Source: JASHPR01 sp963833885 (lineage in GTDB: Bacteria > Actinomycetota > Actinomycetes > Streptosporangiales > Streptosporangiaceae). From it: 64,000 nt of DNA. The notes under the pieces were generated by a model, which ran no database searches, was not told where the DNA came from, and saw only the letters and a list, made by a program, of their open reading frames with translations. The position numbers and the translations under genes are program-made. Location: contig CAWHZU010000022.1 of NCBI GenBank assembly GCA_963833885.1, positions 124,001 through 188,000 of the forward strand. Reading direction: 5' to 3'. Below are positions 1 to 8,750 of the stretch, one piece after another (position 1 is the first letter of the stretch; each line of letters opens with the position of its first letter).

Positions 1-3000
1 CCGCCCCCGCGGGCACTTCCCTCGCTGCTCGTCGACCCGGAGCTGCGGCGGGTCTGGGAGCGCCGCCCGTCCGGCGACGACTTTGCCAAGGTCCGCATCG
101 GCACCGGGACGCACCGGCTGGCGGTCCGGCTGGTGTCGCCGGACACCAAGCCGGTCGAGGACCTCGACCCACTGTGCGCGGGCGCGCTGCGCCGTTTCGT
201 CCGGGCGCACAACAGCGTCCCCGGCCTGCCGGTCGGCATCTCGCTGCGCGCGTTCGCGCGTATCGCGGCCGGTGGCGAGCCCGAGGCGGTCTATGGCATG
301 CTCCGGGCGATGATCGCCCAGATCGCGATCTTCCACTCCCCCGACGACGTCCGGATCAGCGTGTGCGCCTCGCGGGACCGGATCCCGTGGTGGCAGTGGA
401 TCAAGTGGCTGCCGCACAACATGCATCCCACCGAGATCGACGCGGCCGGACCGGTCCGCCTGATGTCTCCCGTCCTGCCGCAGCTCGAGGCGCTGATCGG
501 CGCCGAGTTCGCTGGCCGTCCGCAGTTCACGCCCGGCAGGTCGGCCGCACTGCCGTTCCATGTCGTGATCATCGATGGCGGCGAGGGAATGGCGGACTCC
601 CGGCTCGGCACCGACGGCATCGAGGGCGCCGTGCTCATCGACCTGACCCCGGGCGCGGTGACCACGCCGGGGACGTCGGCCGCGCCGGCCCTCCGGCTGC
701 ACGTCACCTCCGGCGGCACGGAAATGATCACGCGGGACCGGACCGGCGCCGAGGTGCACTCGGCCATCGGCGTCCCTGACGTCATGTCGCTCGCCGAGGC
801 CGACGCGTTCGCCAGGAACGTCGCGCCGTTGCGGCCCGGAATCGGCGGCCCGGCCGACGACCCGCTGGCCGCCGATACCACACTGACGGCGCTGCTGGGC
901 ATCTCCAGCCCGTTCATGGTCGAGGTCGGTACCCAGTGGCGGCCACGGCCGCCGCGTGCGCGGCTGCGGGTGCCAATCGGAACCGACGCCGACGGGCAGC
1001 CGGTCGAGCTGGACATCAAGGAGTCCGCGCAAGGCGGCATGGGCCCGCACGGCCTGGTTGTCGGCGCCACCGGCTCCGGCAAGTCTGAGCTGCTCCGGAC
1101 GCTGGTCCTGGGTCTGGCCGTCATGCATTCCCCCGACACGCTCAACTTCGTGCTCGTCGACTTCAAGGGCGGCGCGACGTTCCTGGGCCTGGAGGGGCTG
1201 ACCCACGTGTCCGCCGTTATCACGAACCTGGCAGACGAGCTGCCGCTGGTCGACCGGATGCGCGACGCGCTGAACGGCGAGCTCGTCCGCAGGCAGGAGC
1301 TGCTGCGCTCGGCCGGCAACTATGCCTCGCTGCGCGACTACACCAAGGCCCGCGAGCAAGGAGCCGATCTGCCGGCCGTGCCCTCGCTGTTCGTGGTCAT
1401 CGACGAGTTCTCCGAACTGCTCTCGGCCAGGCCGGAGTTCATCGATGTCTTCGTCATGATCGGGCGGGTGGGCAGGTCGCTCGGCGTGCACCTGCTGCTG
1501 GCGTCGCAGCGCCTCGAGGAAGGCCGTCTGCGCGGCCTGGATACACAGCTTTCCTACCGGGTCGGCCTGCGCACGTTCTCCGCCGCGGAGTCACGCGTGG
1601 TGCTCGGCGTGCCGGACGCGTACGAGCTGCCGCCACACCCGGGCAACGGCTTCCTGAAGACCGGCACCGAGGACATGACGAGGTTCAAGGCGGCCTACGT
1701 CTCCGGGCCCGCCGTCACCGGGTCGGCCCGCGCGCAGCAGCGCAGGCTGCGGCCGATGATCGTGCCGTTCGGCCCCGGGTATGTCCGGCCGGAGCTGGCC
1801 GGGGACGAGCCGCAGCCAAGGCTCGCCGAACCGGTCCAGAGCGTGCTCGACGTCGTGGTCGCGCAGCTTGCCGGGCATGGGCAGGCCGCGCACCAGATCT
1901 GGCTGCCGCCGCTCGACGTGTCACCGACGCTTGATCAGCTGCTGCCCCCGCTCTCGATCACGCCGCAGTTCGGGTGCGCGGCCGAGGACCCGGCATGGCG
2001 CGGCAAGCTCCGCGCGATCACCGGGATCGTGGACCGGCCGTTCGAGCAGCGGCGCGACCCGCTGATGGTGGATCTTTCCGCGGCCTCGGGCCATGCGGCG
2101 GTCGTGGGCGCGCCGCGCAGCGGCAAGTCCACGATGTTGCGGACCCTGGTCTGCTCGCTCGCGCTGCTGAACACACCACGGGAAATCCAGTTCTACTGCC
2201 TCGACTTCGGCGGCGGCTCGCTGGCCGGGCTGGCACCGCTGCCGCACGTCGGTGGCGTCGCGGCCAGGCTGGACGCAATCCGGGTGCGGCGCACGGTGGC
2301 CGAGGTTCAGGGCGTGCTCACCCGCCGGGAGAGGGAATTCGCCGAGCGCGGCATCGAGTCGATCGGCGCGTACCGCAGGATGCGGGCCAGCGGCGAGATC
2401 ACCGGGGACGGCTTCGGCGACGTGTTCCTCGTCGTGGATGGCTGGCTCACCCTGCGCCAGGAGTTCGAGGCGCTCGAACAGACGATCACCGCGATCGCCG
2501 CCAGAGGGCTGGGCTACGGCGTGCACGTGGTGGCCTCGGGTGGGAAGTGGTCGGAGTTCCGGCCCGCGGTCCGCGATCTTTTCGGCACCCGGATGGAGCT
2601 GCGGCTGGGTGACCCGTACGAATCCGAGATCGGCCGGAAGCTGGCGGCGAACGTGCCGGAGTCCGCGCCGGGCCGCGGTATCACCCGGGACGGACTGCAC
2701 TTCCTGACCGCGCTGCCGCGCATCGATTCCCAGCCGGACGCCGACAGCCTGGCGGACGGGGTGCAGAAGCTCGCGGAGACGGTCGCGGTCGCCTGGCAGG
2801 CGGAACCGGCGCCGCCGGTGCGCCTGCTCCCGGACGCTCTCCCGGTGAGCGCACTGCCCGGCGCGGCACAGACCGGCACGAAGATCCCGTTCGCCGTCGA
2901 CGAGAGCACCCTGTCCCCCGTGCTCCTCGATTTCAGCGCCGACGCGCACCTGCTGGTCTTCGGCGACACCGAGTGCGGCAAGTCCAACCTGCTGCGGCTG

Positions 3001-3669
3001 ATTGCCGAGAGCGTGGTGGACCGGTACACGACGGAACAGGCCCGGCTGATATTCATCGACTACCGCAGGTCGCTGATTGACAGCGGGGACTCGGAGCACA
3101 CGATCGGCTATGCGGCGTCCTCGGCGGCCGCGGCCCCGATCATCAACGACGTGCGCGAGGCGATGACCCAGCGGCTACCACCGCCGGACCTTACGCCGCA
3201 GCAGCTGCGCACCCGGTCGTGGTGGAAGGGCTCGGATCTGTTCCTGGTCATCGACGACTACGACCTAGTGTCCGGGTCCGCCAATCCGCTGCTCGCGATC
3301 GGCGACCTGATTCCCCAGGCTCGCGACATCGGGCTGCACCTGATAATCGCCCGGTCGGCGGGCGGCGCCGGGCGGTCCCTGTTCGACCCCGTCATCCAGC
3401 GCATCCGCGAGATGGGCTCGCCCGGGCTGATCATGTCGGGCAGCAAGGAAGAGGGAGCGCTGATCGGCAGCGTCAAGGCGCAGCCGCAGCCCCCGGGGCG
3501 CGGCTTCTTCGTCGAGCGGCGGGCCGGGAGCCAGCTCGTCCAGGTGGCGCTGCTGGACGACGGCACCATGCCGCCGACGGGTCAGCACCACGCGAGTTCG
3601 CCCGCCGCACCGAACGGCCACGGTGCTGGCGTGCCCGCCGGGCACGGCGTGCAGCAGGCACACGGTTAG
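1..3669 (+). CDS. eccC: Type VII secretion FtsK/SpoIIIE ATPase EccC (5' partial)
   Basis: The frame is open from base 1, so the N-terminus with its membrane helices lies outside the window. The visible part matches the EccC layout: a short 'LWERRP'-like region near the start, then three FtsK/SpoIIIE ATPase domains. Walker A motifs are GATGSGKS (codons at 1063-1086), GAPRSGKS (2107-2130) and a weaker third, GDTECGKS (2962-2985). Walker B-like stretches include VVIDEF, VVDGWL and VIDDYD. EccC is the motor of the ESX/type VII secretion membrane complex and engages signals on WXG100 substrates. The last 30 residues are Gly/His/Pro-rich and probably disordered. A GTG at 133 is in frame but is not the true start. 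It converges on the mycosin gene 17 bp away, which supports an ESX locus. Confidence 0.93.
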   Translation, partial: PPPRALPSLLVDPELRRVWERRPSGDDFAKVRIGTGTHRLAVRLVSPDTKPVEDLDPLCAGALRRFVRAHNSVPGLPVGISLRAFARIAAGGEPEAVYGMLRAMIAQIAIFHSPDDVRISVCASRDRIPWWQWIKWLPHNMHPTEIDAAGPVRLMSPVLPQLEALIGAEFAGRPQFTPGRSAALPFHVVIIDGGEGMADSRLGTDGIEGAVLIDLTPGAVTTPGTSAAPALRLHVTSGGTEMITRDRTGAEVHSAIGVPDVMSLAEADAFARNVAPLRPGIGGPADDPLAADTTLTALLGISSPFMVEVGTQWRPRPPRARLRVPIGTDADGQPVELDIKESAQGGMGPHGLVVGATGSGKSELLRTLVLGLAVMHSPDTLNFVLVDFKGGATFLGLEGLTHVSAVITNLADELPLVDRMRDALNGELVRRQELLRSAGNYASLRDYTKAREQGADLPAVPSLFVVIDEFSELLSARPEFIDVFVMIGRVGRSLGVHLLLASQRLEEGRLRGLDTQLSYRVGLRTFSAAESRVVLGVPDAYELPPHPGNGFLKTGTEDMTRFKAAYVSGPAVTGSARAQQRRLRPMIVPFGPGYVRPELAGDEPQPRLAEPVQSVLDVVVAQLAGHGQAAHQIWLPPLDVSPTLDQLLPPLSITPQFGCAAEDPAWRGKLRAITGIVDRPFEQRRDPLMVDLSAASGHAAVVGAPRSGKSTMLRTLVCSLALLNTPREIQFYCLDFGGGSLAGLAPLPHVGGVAARLDAIRVRRTVAEVQGVLTRREREFAERGIESIGAYRRMRASGEITGDGFGDVFLVVDGWLTLRQEFEALEQTITAIAARGLGYGVHVVASGGKWSEFRPAVRDLFGTRMELRLGDPYESEIGRKLAANVPESAPGRGITRDGLHFLTALPRIDSQPDADSLADGVQKLAETVAVAWQAEPAPPVRLLPDALPVSALPGAAQTGTKIPFAVDESTLSPVLLDFSADAHLLVFGDTECGKSNLLRLIAESVVDRYTTEQARLIFIDYRRSLIDSGDSEHTIGYAASSAAAAPIINDVREAMTQRLPPPDLTPQQLRTRSWWKGSDLFLVIDDYDLVSGSANPLLAIGDLIPQARDIGLHLIIARSAGGAGRSLFDPVIQRIREMGSPGLIMSGSKEEGALIGSVKAQPQPPGRGFFVERRAGSQLVQVALLDDGTMPPTGQHHASSPAAPNGHGAGVPAGHGVQQAHG

Positions 3670-3692
3670 CGGCCGCGGGCACACGGTTAGCG
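3657..3692. repeat. 15-bp direct repeat carrying both convergent stop codons
   Basis: The 15-mer GGCACACGGTTAGCG occurs at 3657-3671 and 3678-3692 (21-bp period). The first copy contains the TAG stop of eccC. The second contains, on the other strand, the TAA stop of the mycosin gene. The pattern resembles the 3'-end duplications seen at other genes in this window. Confidence 0.8.
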
Positions 3693-5027
3693 AGAGTCCG
3701 GCCTGCCAAGCCCGCGCGTCCGGTCATCGGTCCTGGCGGGCAGGCTTCCCGAGCGCCAGCGGCGCCGTCGGCCCTCCCTGATCACGACGGCACCGATCGC
3801 AACCAGTCCGGCCAGGCCGAGCGTGATCGCGGCGACCTCCAGCGCCGTCCGCTGCGCGTCCAGGTCCGGCGGCGGGGCCTGGTCCACCGACACGGCCTGG
3901 GGCCCCGGCGTCGGCGATGGCGTCTGCGCGGTGGCGGGAGCGACTATCGCGGTGACCGCCTGCAAGGGGTTGACCAGGCCGTCGCCGGTTCCTGGCCCGG
4001 TGCTGCCGTCGGCCGTCTGCTTGATCCGCGCTACGACTTCGGGCCCGGTCAGGCTGGGGTAGCGGGAGCGAACCAGCGCGGCGACGCCGGAGACGAACGC
4101 CGTCGCAAAGCTGGTGCCGTTCAGGCTGTTGACCGAGTAGCCACCAGGTGCGGTGCTGGTGATGCTCACCCCGGGCGCGGTGACCGCCACGTGCGAGCGT
4201 TGATCGGAGAACGAGGCGAGCGAGCCGTTCGGCTCCAGTGCCCCAACGGACAGCACACCGGGGTAGTTCGCCGGGTAGAACGGGCCAACGCCGTTCTGCT
4301 GGTCGTCGTTGCCGCCGGACGCCACGATGACGACGTTCCTGCTGAGCGCGAAATCAACGGCGGAGCGCAGCACAAGGCTGCTCCTCGTGGTCATCGAGAC
4401 GTTGATGACCTGGGCGCCGAGCAGCGTCGCGTCGCGGATTCCCTGAGCCAGGGTGGCCGAACTGTTGCTCTGCTGGGTCTGGGTGAACACCTTGACCGAG
4501 AGGATCTTCGCCTCGGGCGCCACGCCCTCGAACGGGTTGCCCTGCACCTGCACGCTGGCTGCGATGATGCCCGCGATCGCGGTGCCGTGGCCCTCGCCGG
4601 AGCAGTCCTGGAACCCGGTGCCGGTGAGGTCGATGGCCGTCACCTTGCCCGCAAGCTGCGGATTGCCGTCCACGCCGCTGTCCACCACGGCGACCTTTAT
4701 GCCCCTGCCCTCGGTCAGCGGCCACGCGCTGCTCCAGTCCAGCGCCTTCTGGGCCCACGGCACCGACTTGACCTTCGAGGTCACCTGGTTCGAGTCGCTG
4801 CACTGCTGGCTGGGGCCGGGCTCGGTCGCCACTGGGACCGGGACTGACGGCGTCGGCGGGGCCTTTGACTTGGACGGCTTGGACGTGGGCTTAGTGGAAG
4901 GCTTGGGCGACGCCTTGGCGGCCACGACCCTGACCGGCCCCGTTGCCGAGCCCGCGGCGGCGGCCGCGGGCGCCTGGGCTGCCGCGACGAGGACCAGGCC
5001 TGCCGCCAAGACGGCGATCCGCCTCAT
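3687..5027 (-). CDS. mycP: Mycosin: type VII secretion-associated S8 serine protease
   Basis: A subtilisin-family protease of 446 residues. The start is the ATG at 5027, which has GGAGG 9 bp upstream and opens directly into a signal peptide (MRRIAVLAAGLVLVAAA). A longer in-frame extension to 5111 lacks these features. After the signal comes a Lys/Pro/Ser-rich linker (about 38-65), then the protease domain with the catalytic triad Asp116 (VAVVDSGVDG), His147 (EGHGTAIAG) and Ser306 (NGTSFATAFVSG). A C-terminal transmembrane helix (LEVAAITLGLAGLVAIGAVV) is followed by a basic tail, as in membrane-anchored mycosins. MycP stabilises the ESX membrane complex and cleaves some secreted substrates. 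The gene is convergent with eccC and divergent from the prepilin peptidase. Confidence 0.93.
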   Translation of the reverse strand: MRRIAVLAAGLVLVAAAQAPAAAAAGSATGPVRVVAAKASPKPSTKPTSKPSKSKAPPTPSVPVPVATEPGPSQQCSDSNQVTSKVKSVPWAQKALDWSSAWPLTEGRGIKVAVVDSGVDGNPQLAGKVTAIDLTGTGFQDCSGEGHGTAIAGIIAASVQVQGNPFEGVAPEAKILSVKVFTQTQQSNSSATLAQGIRDATLLGAQVINVSMTTRSSLVLRSAVDFALSRNVVIVASGGNDDQQNGVGPFYPANYPGVLSVGALEPNGSLASFSDQRSHVAVTAPGVSITSTAPGGYSVNSLNGTSFATAFVSGVAALVRSRYPSLTGPEVVARIKQTADGSTGPGTGDGLVNPLQAVTAIVAPATAQTPSPTPGPQAVSVDQAPPPDLDAQRTALEVAAITLGLAGLVAIGAVVIREGRRRRWRSGSLPARTDDRTRGLGRPDSR

Positions 5028-5087
5028 CAGCGCCGCCTCCGTGAATAGACACATCTCGCGAATCCGTAAACGCACATAGGCTACGTA

Positions 5088-5912
5088 ATGGCTGTGCTCC
5101 ACCGCAGCCATCGTGACTCATATGACATCGGTCATTTCGCTGCAAATGGGCGGCCGGCCGTGAGCTGGCCGCTGGTTGCCACTCTCGCCGTGGCCGGCCT
5201 GGCCATCGGCTGGTGCCTGCGCGCGGTCGTGGTCCGCCTTGCCGTCCCCGCTGGCGAGCCGGCCCGGGTCGGCTGCCCGGCCTGCGGGCACCCGATCCTC
5301 GCCCCCGGGCGCCGGCTCCGGTCCGCTCCGGCCCCATCCGGCCGCTGCCCGGCGTGCCAGGCGCGCGTCGGGCCGCCGCCGCTCGCGGTCGAGGTGTCAA
5401 CCGCCGTCCTGCTCGGAGTGCTCGCCGTCCGGGTCCATCCGGGCCTGGTGCTCGCGGCGGCATGCTGGCTGGCCGTCTGCACGGTCCCGCTTGCCTGGAT
5501 CGACGCCGCCGTGCAGCGGCTCCCCGACGCGCTCACCGCGCCTGCCTACGCGGGAACCGCTGGCCTGCTGCTGCTGGCCGCGGCGGCCGGCGGGCACTGG
5601 CACAGCATGCTCCGCGCGGCGATCGGCGGGCTGGTCCTTGCCGCCGCCTACCTGGCCCTGGCGATCGTCAGCCGGTCCGCGATCGGGCTCGGCGACGCCA
5701 AGCTCGCGGCCAGCCTGGGCACGATGCTGGCCTGGGCTGGGTGGTCGGCACTGGCGGCCGGAACCCTCGCCGGGTTCCTGCTCGCCGCCGTCTACGGGCT
5801 CGGCCTGCTGGTGCTGCGGCGCACCTCGTGGCGGCAGCGCATCCCGTTCGGCCCGTTCATGATCGCCGGGGCCTTCCTGGCCCTGGTGATCACCGCGGGT
5901 ACGGCGTCGTAG
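5088..5912 (+). CDS. A24-family prepilin peptidase
   Basis: A polytopic aspartic peptidase of up to 274 residues that processes type IV-pilin-like leader peptides at the membrane. Visible features are an N-terminal hydrophobic segment (WPLVATLAVAGLAIGW), two CxxC pairs in the cytosolic loop (GCPACG and GRCPACQA; zinc-binding in PilD-type enzymes), several more membrane helices, and the second catalytic motif IGLGDAKLAASLG (GxGD). The first Asp is probably in AWIDAAVQRLPD. The ATG at 5088 gives 24 polar residues before the first helix and has no clear RBS. The GTG at 5160 would start just before the helix and is a real alternative. No pilin genes are in view, so the substrate is unknown. Confidence 0.85.
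   Translation: MAVLHRSHRDSYDIGHFAANGRPAVSWPLVATLAVAGLAIGWCLRAVVVRLAVPAGEPARVGCPACGHPILAPGRRLRSAPAPSGRCPACQARVGPPPLAVEVSTAVLLGVLAVRVHPGLVLAAACWLAVCTVPLAWIDAAVQRLPDALTAPAYAGTAGLLLLAAAAGGHWHSMLRAAIGGLVLAAAYLALAIVSRSAIGLGDAKLAASLGTMLAWAGWSALAAGTLAGFLLAAVYGLGLLVLRRTSWRQRIPFGPFMIAGAFLALVITAGTAS
5122..5135. promoter_or_regulatory. Inverted repeat between mycP and the prepilin peptidase
   Basis: ATGAC and GTCAT arms flank a 4-bp spacer in the divergent region. It falls inside the first 24 codons of the longest prepilin-peptidase frame. This would be easier to explain if that gene starts at the GTG at 5160 and the segment is an operator. Confidence 0.3.
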
Positions 5913-5929
5913 GTCCCGGCAAACGCTGC

Positions 5930-7060
5930 TCAGAGCTCGGCGCCGACCAGCACCGGCTCGTTGACCAGGTCGACCCCGAAGGCCTGCCGGACGCCGTTCC
6001 GGATCTCCCGCGCCAGCCCGACGAGGTTCGCGCTGCTGGCGCGGCCCGGGTTGACCAGCGCCAGTGTGTGCTTGGACGAGATGCGGGCGCCGCCGTCGCC
6101 CGGGTATCCCTTGCCGAAGCCGGCCTGCTCGATCAGCCACGCTGCCGGGATCTTGACCCGCCCGTCCCCGGCCGGGAAGTGCGGGACGCTGATCTCCCCC
6201 GCCGCTTTCCCCGCCTTGGCGGCAGCCCTGCGCTGCACGTCGGCGAGCTGGCCGTGGTCCAGAACCGGGTTCGTGAAGAACGAGCCGGCGCTGCGCGTGT
6301 CCGGATCGGCGGGATCCAGGACCATCCCCTTGCCGCGGCGCAGCCCGAGCACGGCCGAGCGGACGTCGGCGAGCGGCGCCCGTCCGCCGTCACCGACGCC
6401 GAGCATCCGGGCCAGCTCGCCGTAGCGGACCGGGGCGGACAGCGGGTCCCTGCTGAGCCGGAACGTCACGCCCAGCACGACGAACCTCCCGGTCGCGGCG
6501 GCCGCGTCCAGCGCGGCGCGGCCGCGCTGTGGGCCGACGCTGCGCTTGAACGCGCTGGTCCGGTAGCCGAAGCCACACTCCGCATTCGCCAGCGTGACGG
6601 TCGTGTCGCGCAGCCGGTCGTATGCCCGCACCGCTACGACCGTCTCGGAGACCTCCTGGCCGTACGCGCCCACGTTCTGGATCGGCGTGGCGCCGGCCAG
6701 GCCGGGGATGCCGGAAAGGCACTCGATCCCGGACAGTCCCTCGGCCACGCAGCGCTCGACAATACGGTCCCAGTCCTCGCCGGCGGCGACGGCCACGGTC
6801 ACGCCGCCGGCGTGGCCGGGGTCGGTCTTGACCCCGACGGTGGCGACGTGTACCACGGTTCCGGGAAAGCCCTCGTCGGCCACCACCAGGTTGCTGCCGC
6901 CGCCGAGGACGAGCACCGGCTCGCCGCTGGCATCCGCGTCGCGCACCTCGGCGATGACCTGGTCATCGGTGCCCGCGTCGACGAAGCGAGCGGCCGGGCC
7001 GCCAACGCCGAGCGTCGTATACCCCGAGAGACTCACCTGCTCACGCACGGTTAGCGCCAT
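5930..7060 (-). CDS. murB: UDP-N-acetylenolpyruvoylglucosamine reductase MurB
   Basis: A FAD/NADPH enzyme that reduces UDP-GlcNAc-enolpyruvate to UDP-MurNAc in cytosolic peptidoglycan synthesis. Family motifs are clear: TTLGVGGPAARFV and VLGGGSNLVVAD in the FAD domain, GIPGLAGATPIQNVGAYGQEV (written here as two overlapping parts: GIPGLAGATPIQ, NVGAYGQEV), SAGSFFTNPVL with the catalytic Ser, and SSKHTLALVN near the end. The ATG at 7060 was chosen over an upstream in-frame codon at 7141 because the protein then begins MALTVREQVSLSGYTTL and has GAGGAG 8 nt upstream. It sits downstream of the two MaoC dehydratase genes on the same strand, a linkage common in actinobacteria. Confidence 0.95.
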   Translation of the reverse strand: MALTVREQVSLSGYTTLGVGGPAARFVDAGTDDQVIAEVRDADASGEPVLVLGGGSNLVVADEGFPGTVVHVATVGVKTDPGHAGGVTVAVAAGEDWDRIVERCVAEGLSGIECLSGIPGLAGATPIQNVGAYGQEVSETVVAVRAYDRLRDTTVTLANAECGFGYRTSAFKRSVGPQRGRAALDAAAATGRFVVLGVTFRLSRDPLSAPVRYGELARMLGVGDGGRAPLADVRSAVLGLRRGKGMVLDPADPDTRSAGSFFTNPVLDHGQLADVQRRAAAKAGKAAGEISVPHFPAGDGRVKIPAAWLIEQAGFGKGYPGDGGARISSKHTLALVNPGRASSANLVGLAREIRNGVRQAFGVDLVNEPVLVGAEL

Positions 7061-7219
7061 TCCTCCCACTCCTCGTCGGTCCCTGCGCCGGCGGGTCGGC
7101 CCGGGGCATGAGCCTACGACGTGCTCGCAGGTCAGCAACACCGGTTCGCGTCTCGCCGGCGGGACGGCGTTGCGAGCGGAGGGGGTGGAGAGGAAGGCCG
7201 GTCGCGCGGGACGCGCTCG

Positions 7220-7310
7220 GCTAGGGGGGCCGCACCACGGCGCGCGCCCAGCTAGGGCAGCCAGACCACGGCGCGCCCGGCTAGGGCAGCCGCACCACGG
7301 CGCGCGCCCG
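7220..7310. repeat. Three tandem copies of the hadB 3' end, each with a stop codon
   Basis: Units lie at 7280-7310, 7251-7279 and 7220-7250 (31, 29 and 31 bp), reading on the minus strand as GC-rich sequence ending in CTAGC. The first unit is the last codons of hadB with its TAG; the others repeat it downstream with a few mismatches. Apart from this array, the gap to murB (7061-7280) holds no gene that I can recognise. Confidence 0.85.
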
Positions 7311-7734
7311 GGTCAGCACCTTGTCCTCGCCGGACTTCGCCGTGAGCGCCAGGGTCACACGGTTGTCGTCCAGCTTTTCCTCGACCGTGCCGCTGACCAC
7401 GATCGTCGCGCCGGTGTCGTCGTCAGGCACGACGACCGGCGAGGAAAACCTGACGCCGAACTCGACGACCGCCGCGCCCGGACCCGCCCAGTCGGTGACG
7501 AAGCGCCCGGCCTGCGCCATCGTGAACATGCCGTGCGCGATCACGTTCGGCAGCCCCACCGCCTTGGCGATCCGCTCGTTCCAGTGGATCACGTTGAAGT
7601 CGCCGGAGGCGCCGCAGTACTTGACCAGGCTGAGCCGGGTGGCCGGGTAGCTCACCGGCGCGATCCCGGTGCCCGCCTGGACGTCGTCGTAGCCGACCTG
7701 CCCTGCCGCCGGGGGACCCCCACCCCGCGGTCAT
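7281..7734 (-). CDS. hadB: MaoC-like (3R)-hydroxyacyl dehydratase, HadB-type; apparent +1 frameshift near its start
   Basis: A hot-dog-fold dehydratase. The conserved core is ASGDFNVIHWNERIAKAVGL followed by NVIAHGMFTMAQ, with the Asp and His of the hydratase-2 motif. In actinobacteria HadA and HadB pair to dehydrate 3-hydroxyacyl-ACP. The expected start is the ATG at 7734-7732, which overlaps the hadA TGA as ATGA. It is one base out of frame with the core. Deleting one base from the G5 run (plus-strand C at 7717-7721) gives MTAGWGPPAAGQVGYDDVQ joined to the core, a normal HadB N-terminus. Without that correction the first usable start is the GTG at 7655, losing about 25 residues including a core strand. 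Either the assembly has an extra base or the gene is damaged. Confidence 0.8.
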
Positions 7735-8180
7735 GCGGCACCACCCCGCTCCACCAGAGTCGAATGCGCGGTGCAGACGTGCTCGCCGTCGACCGTGACG
7801 ATCTCGGTCTTGGTGGTCATCAGCACGTTGCGGCCGGCGTCCCTGATGTCCGTGATCGTCGCCTGCGCGGTGACCACGTCGCCAGCCCTCAGCTGCCGGG
7901 AGTACTCGAACCGCTGCTCGCCATGCACGACCATCGCGTAGTTCAGGCCGAGACCGGGGTCGGCCACGGCCGCGGCGCTGCCCGCCATGCTGACCACGAT
8001 CGCGAGCGTGGGCGGCGCGATCACGTCCGCGAACCCGGCGGCCTGCGCGGCTACGCGGTCCCGGTAGAGCGGGTTCGGGTCGCCGATCGCGTCGGCGAAT
8101 TCGGCGATCTTGACCCGGCTTATCTCGTAGGGCGGGGCCGCGGGGAACGTGCGGCCGAGATACTCGCGATTGATCGCCAT
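7731..8180 (-). CDS. hadA: MaoC-like N-terminal dehydratase subunit, HadA-type
   Basis: A 149-residue FAS1-like dehydratase domain (MAINREYLGRTFPAAPPYEI at the N-terminus, then DAIGDPNPLYRD and VVHGEQRFEY), typical of HadA/HadC. It is the substrate-binding partner of the next gene, hadB, in a heterodimeric 3-hydroxyacyl-ACP dehydratase. The ATG at 8180 was chosen because the longer frame to 8309 runs through rpmG sequence. Its TGA overlaps the ATG of hadB. Order tRNA-Met, rpmG, hadA, hadB, murB is a conserved actinobacterial arrangement, which supports the assignment. Confidence 0.9.
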   Translation of the reverse strand: MAINREYLGRTFPAAPPYEISRVKIAEFADAIGDPNPLYRDRVAAQAAGFADVIAPPTLAIVVSMAGSAAAVADPGLGLNYAMVVHGEQRFEYSRQLRAGDVVTAQATITDIRDAGRNVLMTTKTEIVTVDGEHVCTAHSTLVERGGAA

Positions 8181-8191
8181 GCGGCCGCCGC

Positions 8192-8356
8192 CTACCGCGT
8201 CTCGCGATGCGGCCGGTGGCAGCGGCAGTTCGGGCAGTACTTCATCAGCTCGAGCCGGTCGGGGTCGTTGCGCCGGTTCTTGCGGGTGATGTAGTTGCGG
8301 TGCTTGCACTCCTGGCAGGCCAGCGTGATCTTGGGCCTAACGTCTGTCGCAGCCAC
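8192..8356 (-). CDS. rpmG: 50S ribosomal protein L33, zinc-ribbon form
   Basis: A 54-residue protein, read from the sequence because it is short. It starts at the GTG at 8356 with AAAGG upstream and reads VAATDVRPKITLACQECKHR then NYITRKNRRNDPDRLELMKY, ending CPNCRCHRPHRETR. Two CxxC pairs (Cys14/17 and Cys41/44) mark the zinc-containing C+ version of L33. The NYITRKNRRNDPDRLEL core is diagnostic. It lies between tRNA-Met and hadA on the same strand, 11 bp from hadA. Confidence 0.95.
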   Translation of the reverse strand: MAATDVRPKITLACQECKHRNYITRKNRRNDPDRLELMKYCPNCRCHRPHRETR

Positions 8357-8460
8357 GAAGGCGTGCCTTTCTTCCGTACGGACATTCTCCTGCGAGCCTC
8401 TTCATCCTCCGGAAGCTGCGGAATATTCCCGAGCGTGAGACGGACGTATGAAGAGGTTCG

Positions 8461-8534
8461 TAGCGGAGGCCGGACTTGAACCGGCGACACAGCGATTATG
8501 AGCCGCTTGCTCTGCCTGACTGAGCTACTCCGCC
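8461..8534 (-). tRNA. tRNA-Met (anticodon CAT), elongator type
   Basis: 74 nt folding into a full cloverleaf on the minus strand: acceptor GGCGGAG / CTCCGCT (G1-U72 wobble), D stem GCTC/GAGC, anticodon stem AGCGG/TCGCT with loop CTCATAA, 5-nt variable loop, T stem GCCGG/CCGGC with loop TTCAAGT, discriminator A. CCA is not encoded. The G-U terminal pair and missing mismatch features argue for elongator rather than initiator. It immediately precedes rpmG. Confidence 0.93.
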
Positions 8535-8750
8535 CGACCAGCCATCCGCTGCCAACGAGATGTGGGTGGACGGCCGGAACCCGGCAGCGGCCGGGACGGA
8601 CCTAGCTTACCGGGATCTGAGAGTCACTCTAGCGCGTCCCGCCGTCGGCCAGTGGCTGTGGGGTGGAGCAGATGCCAGGGCCGCGCGGTTGCGGGATGGA
8701 GCAGATACCGAGGCTGCGGGGCTGAGCGGCGGATCTGCGAGGATCGGGGC

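Noticed and set aside
8461..8534. Integrated element at tRNA-Met
   Set aside because: No integrase and no repeated tRNA 3' end nearby; neighbours are conserved housekeeping genes.
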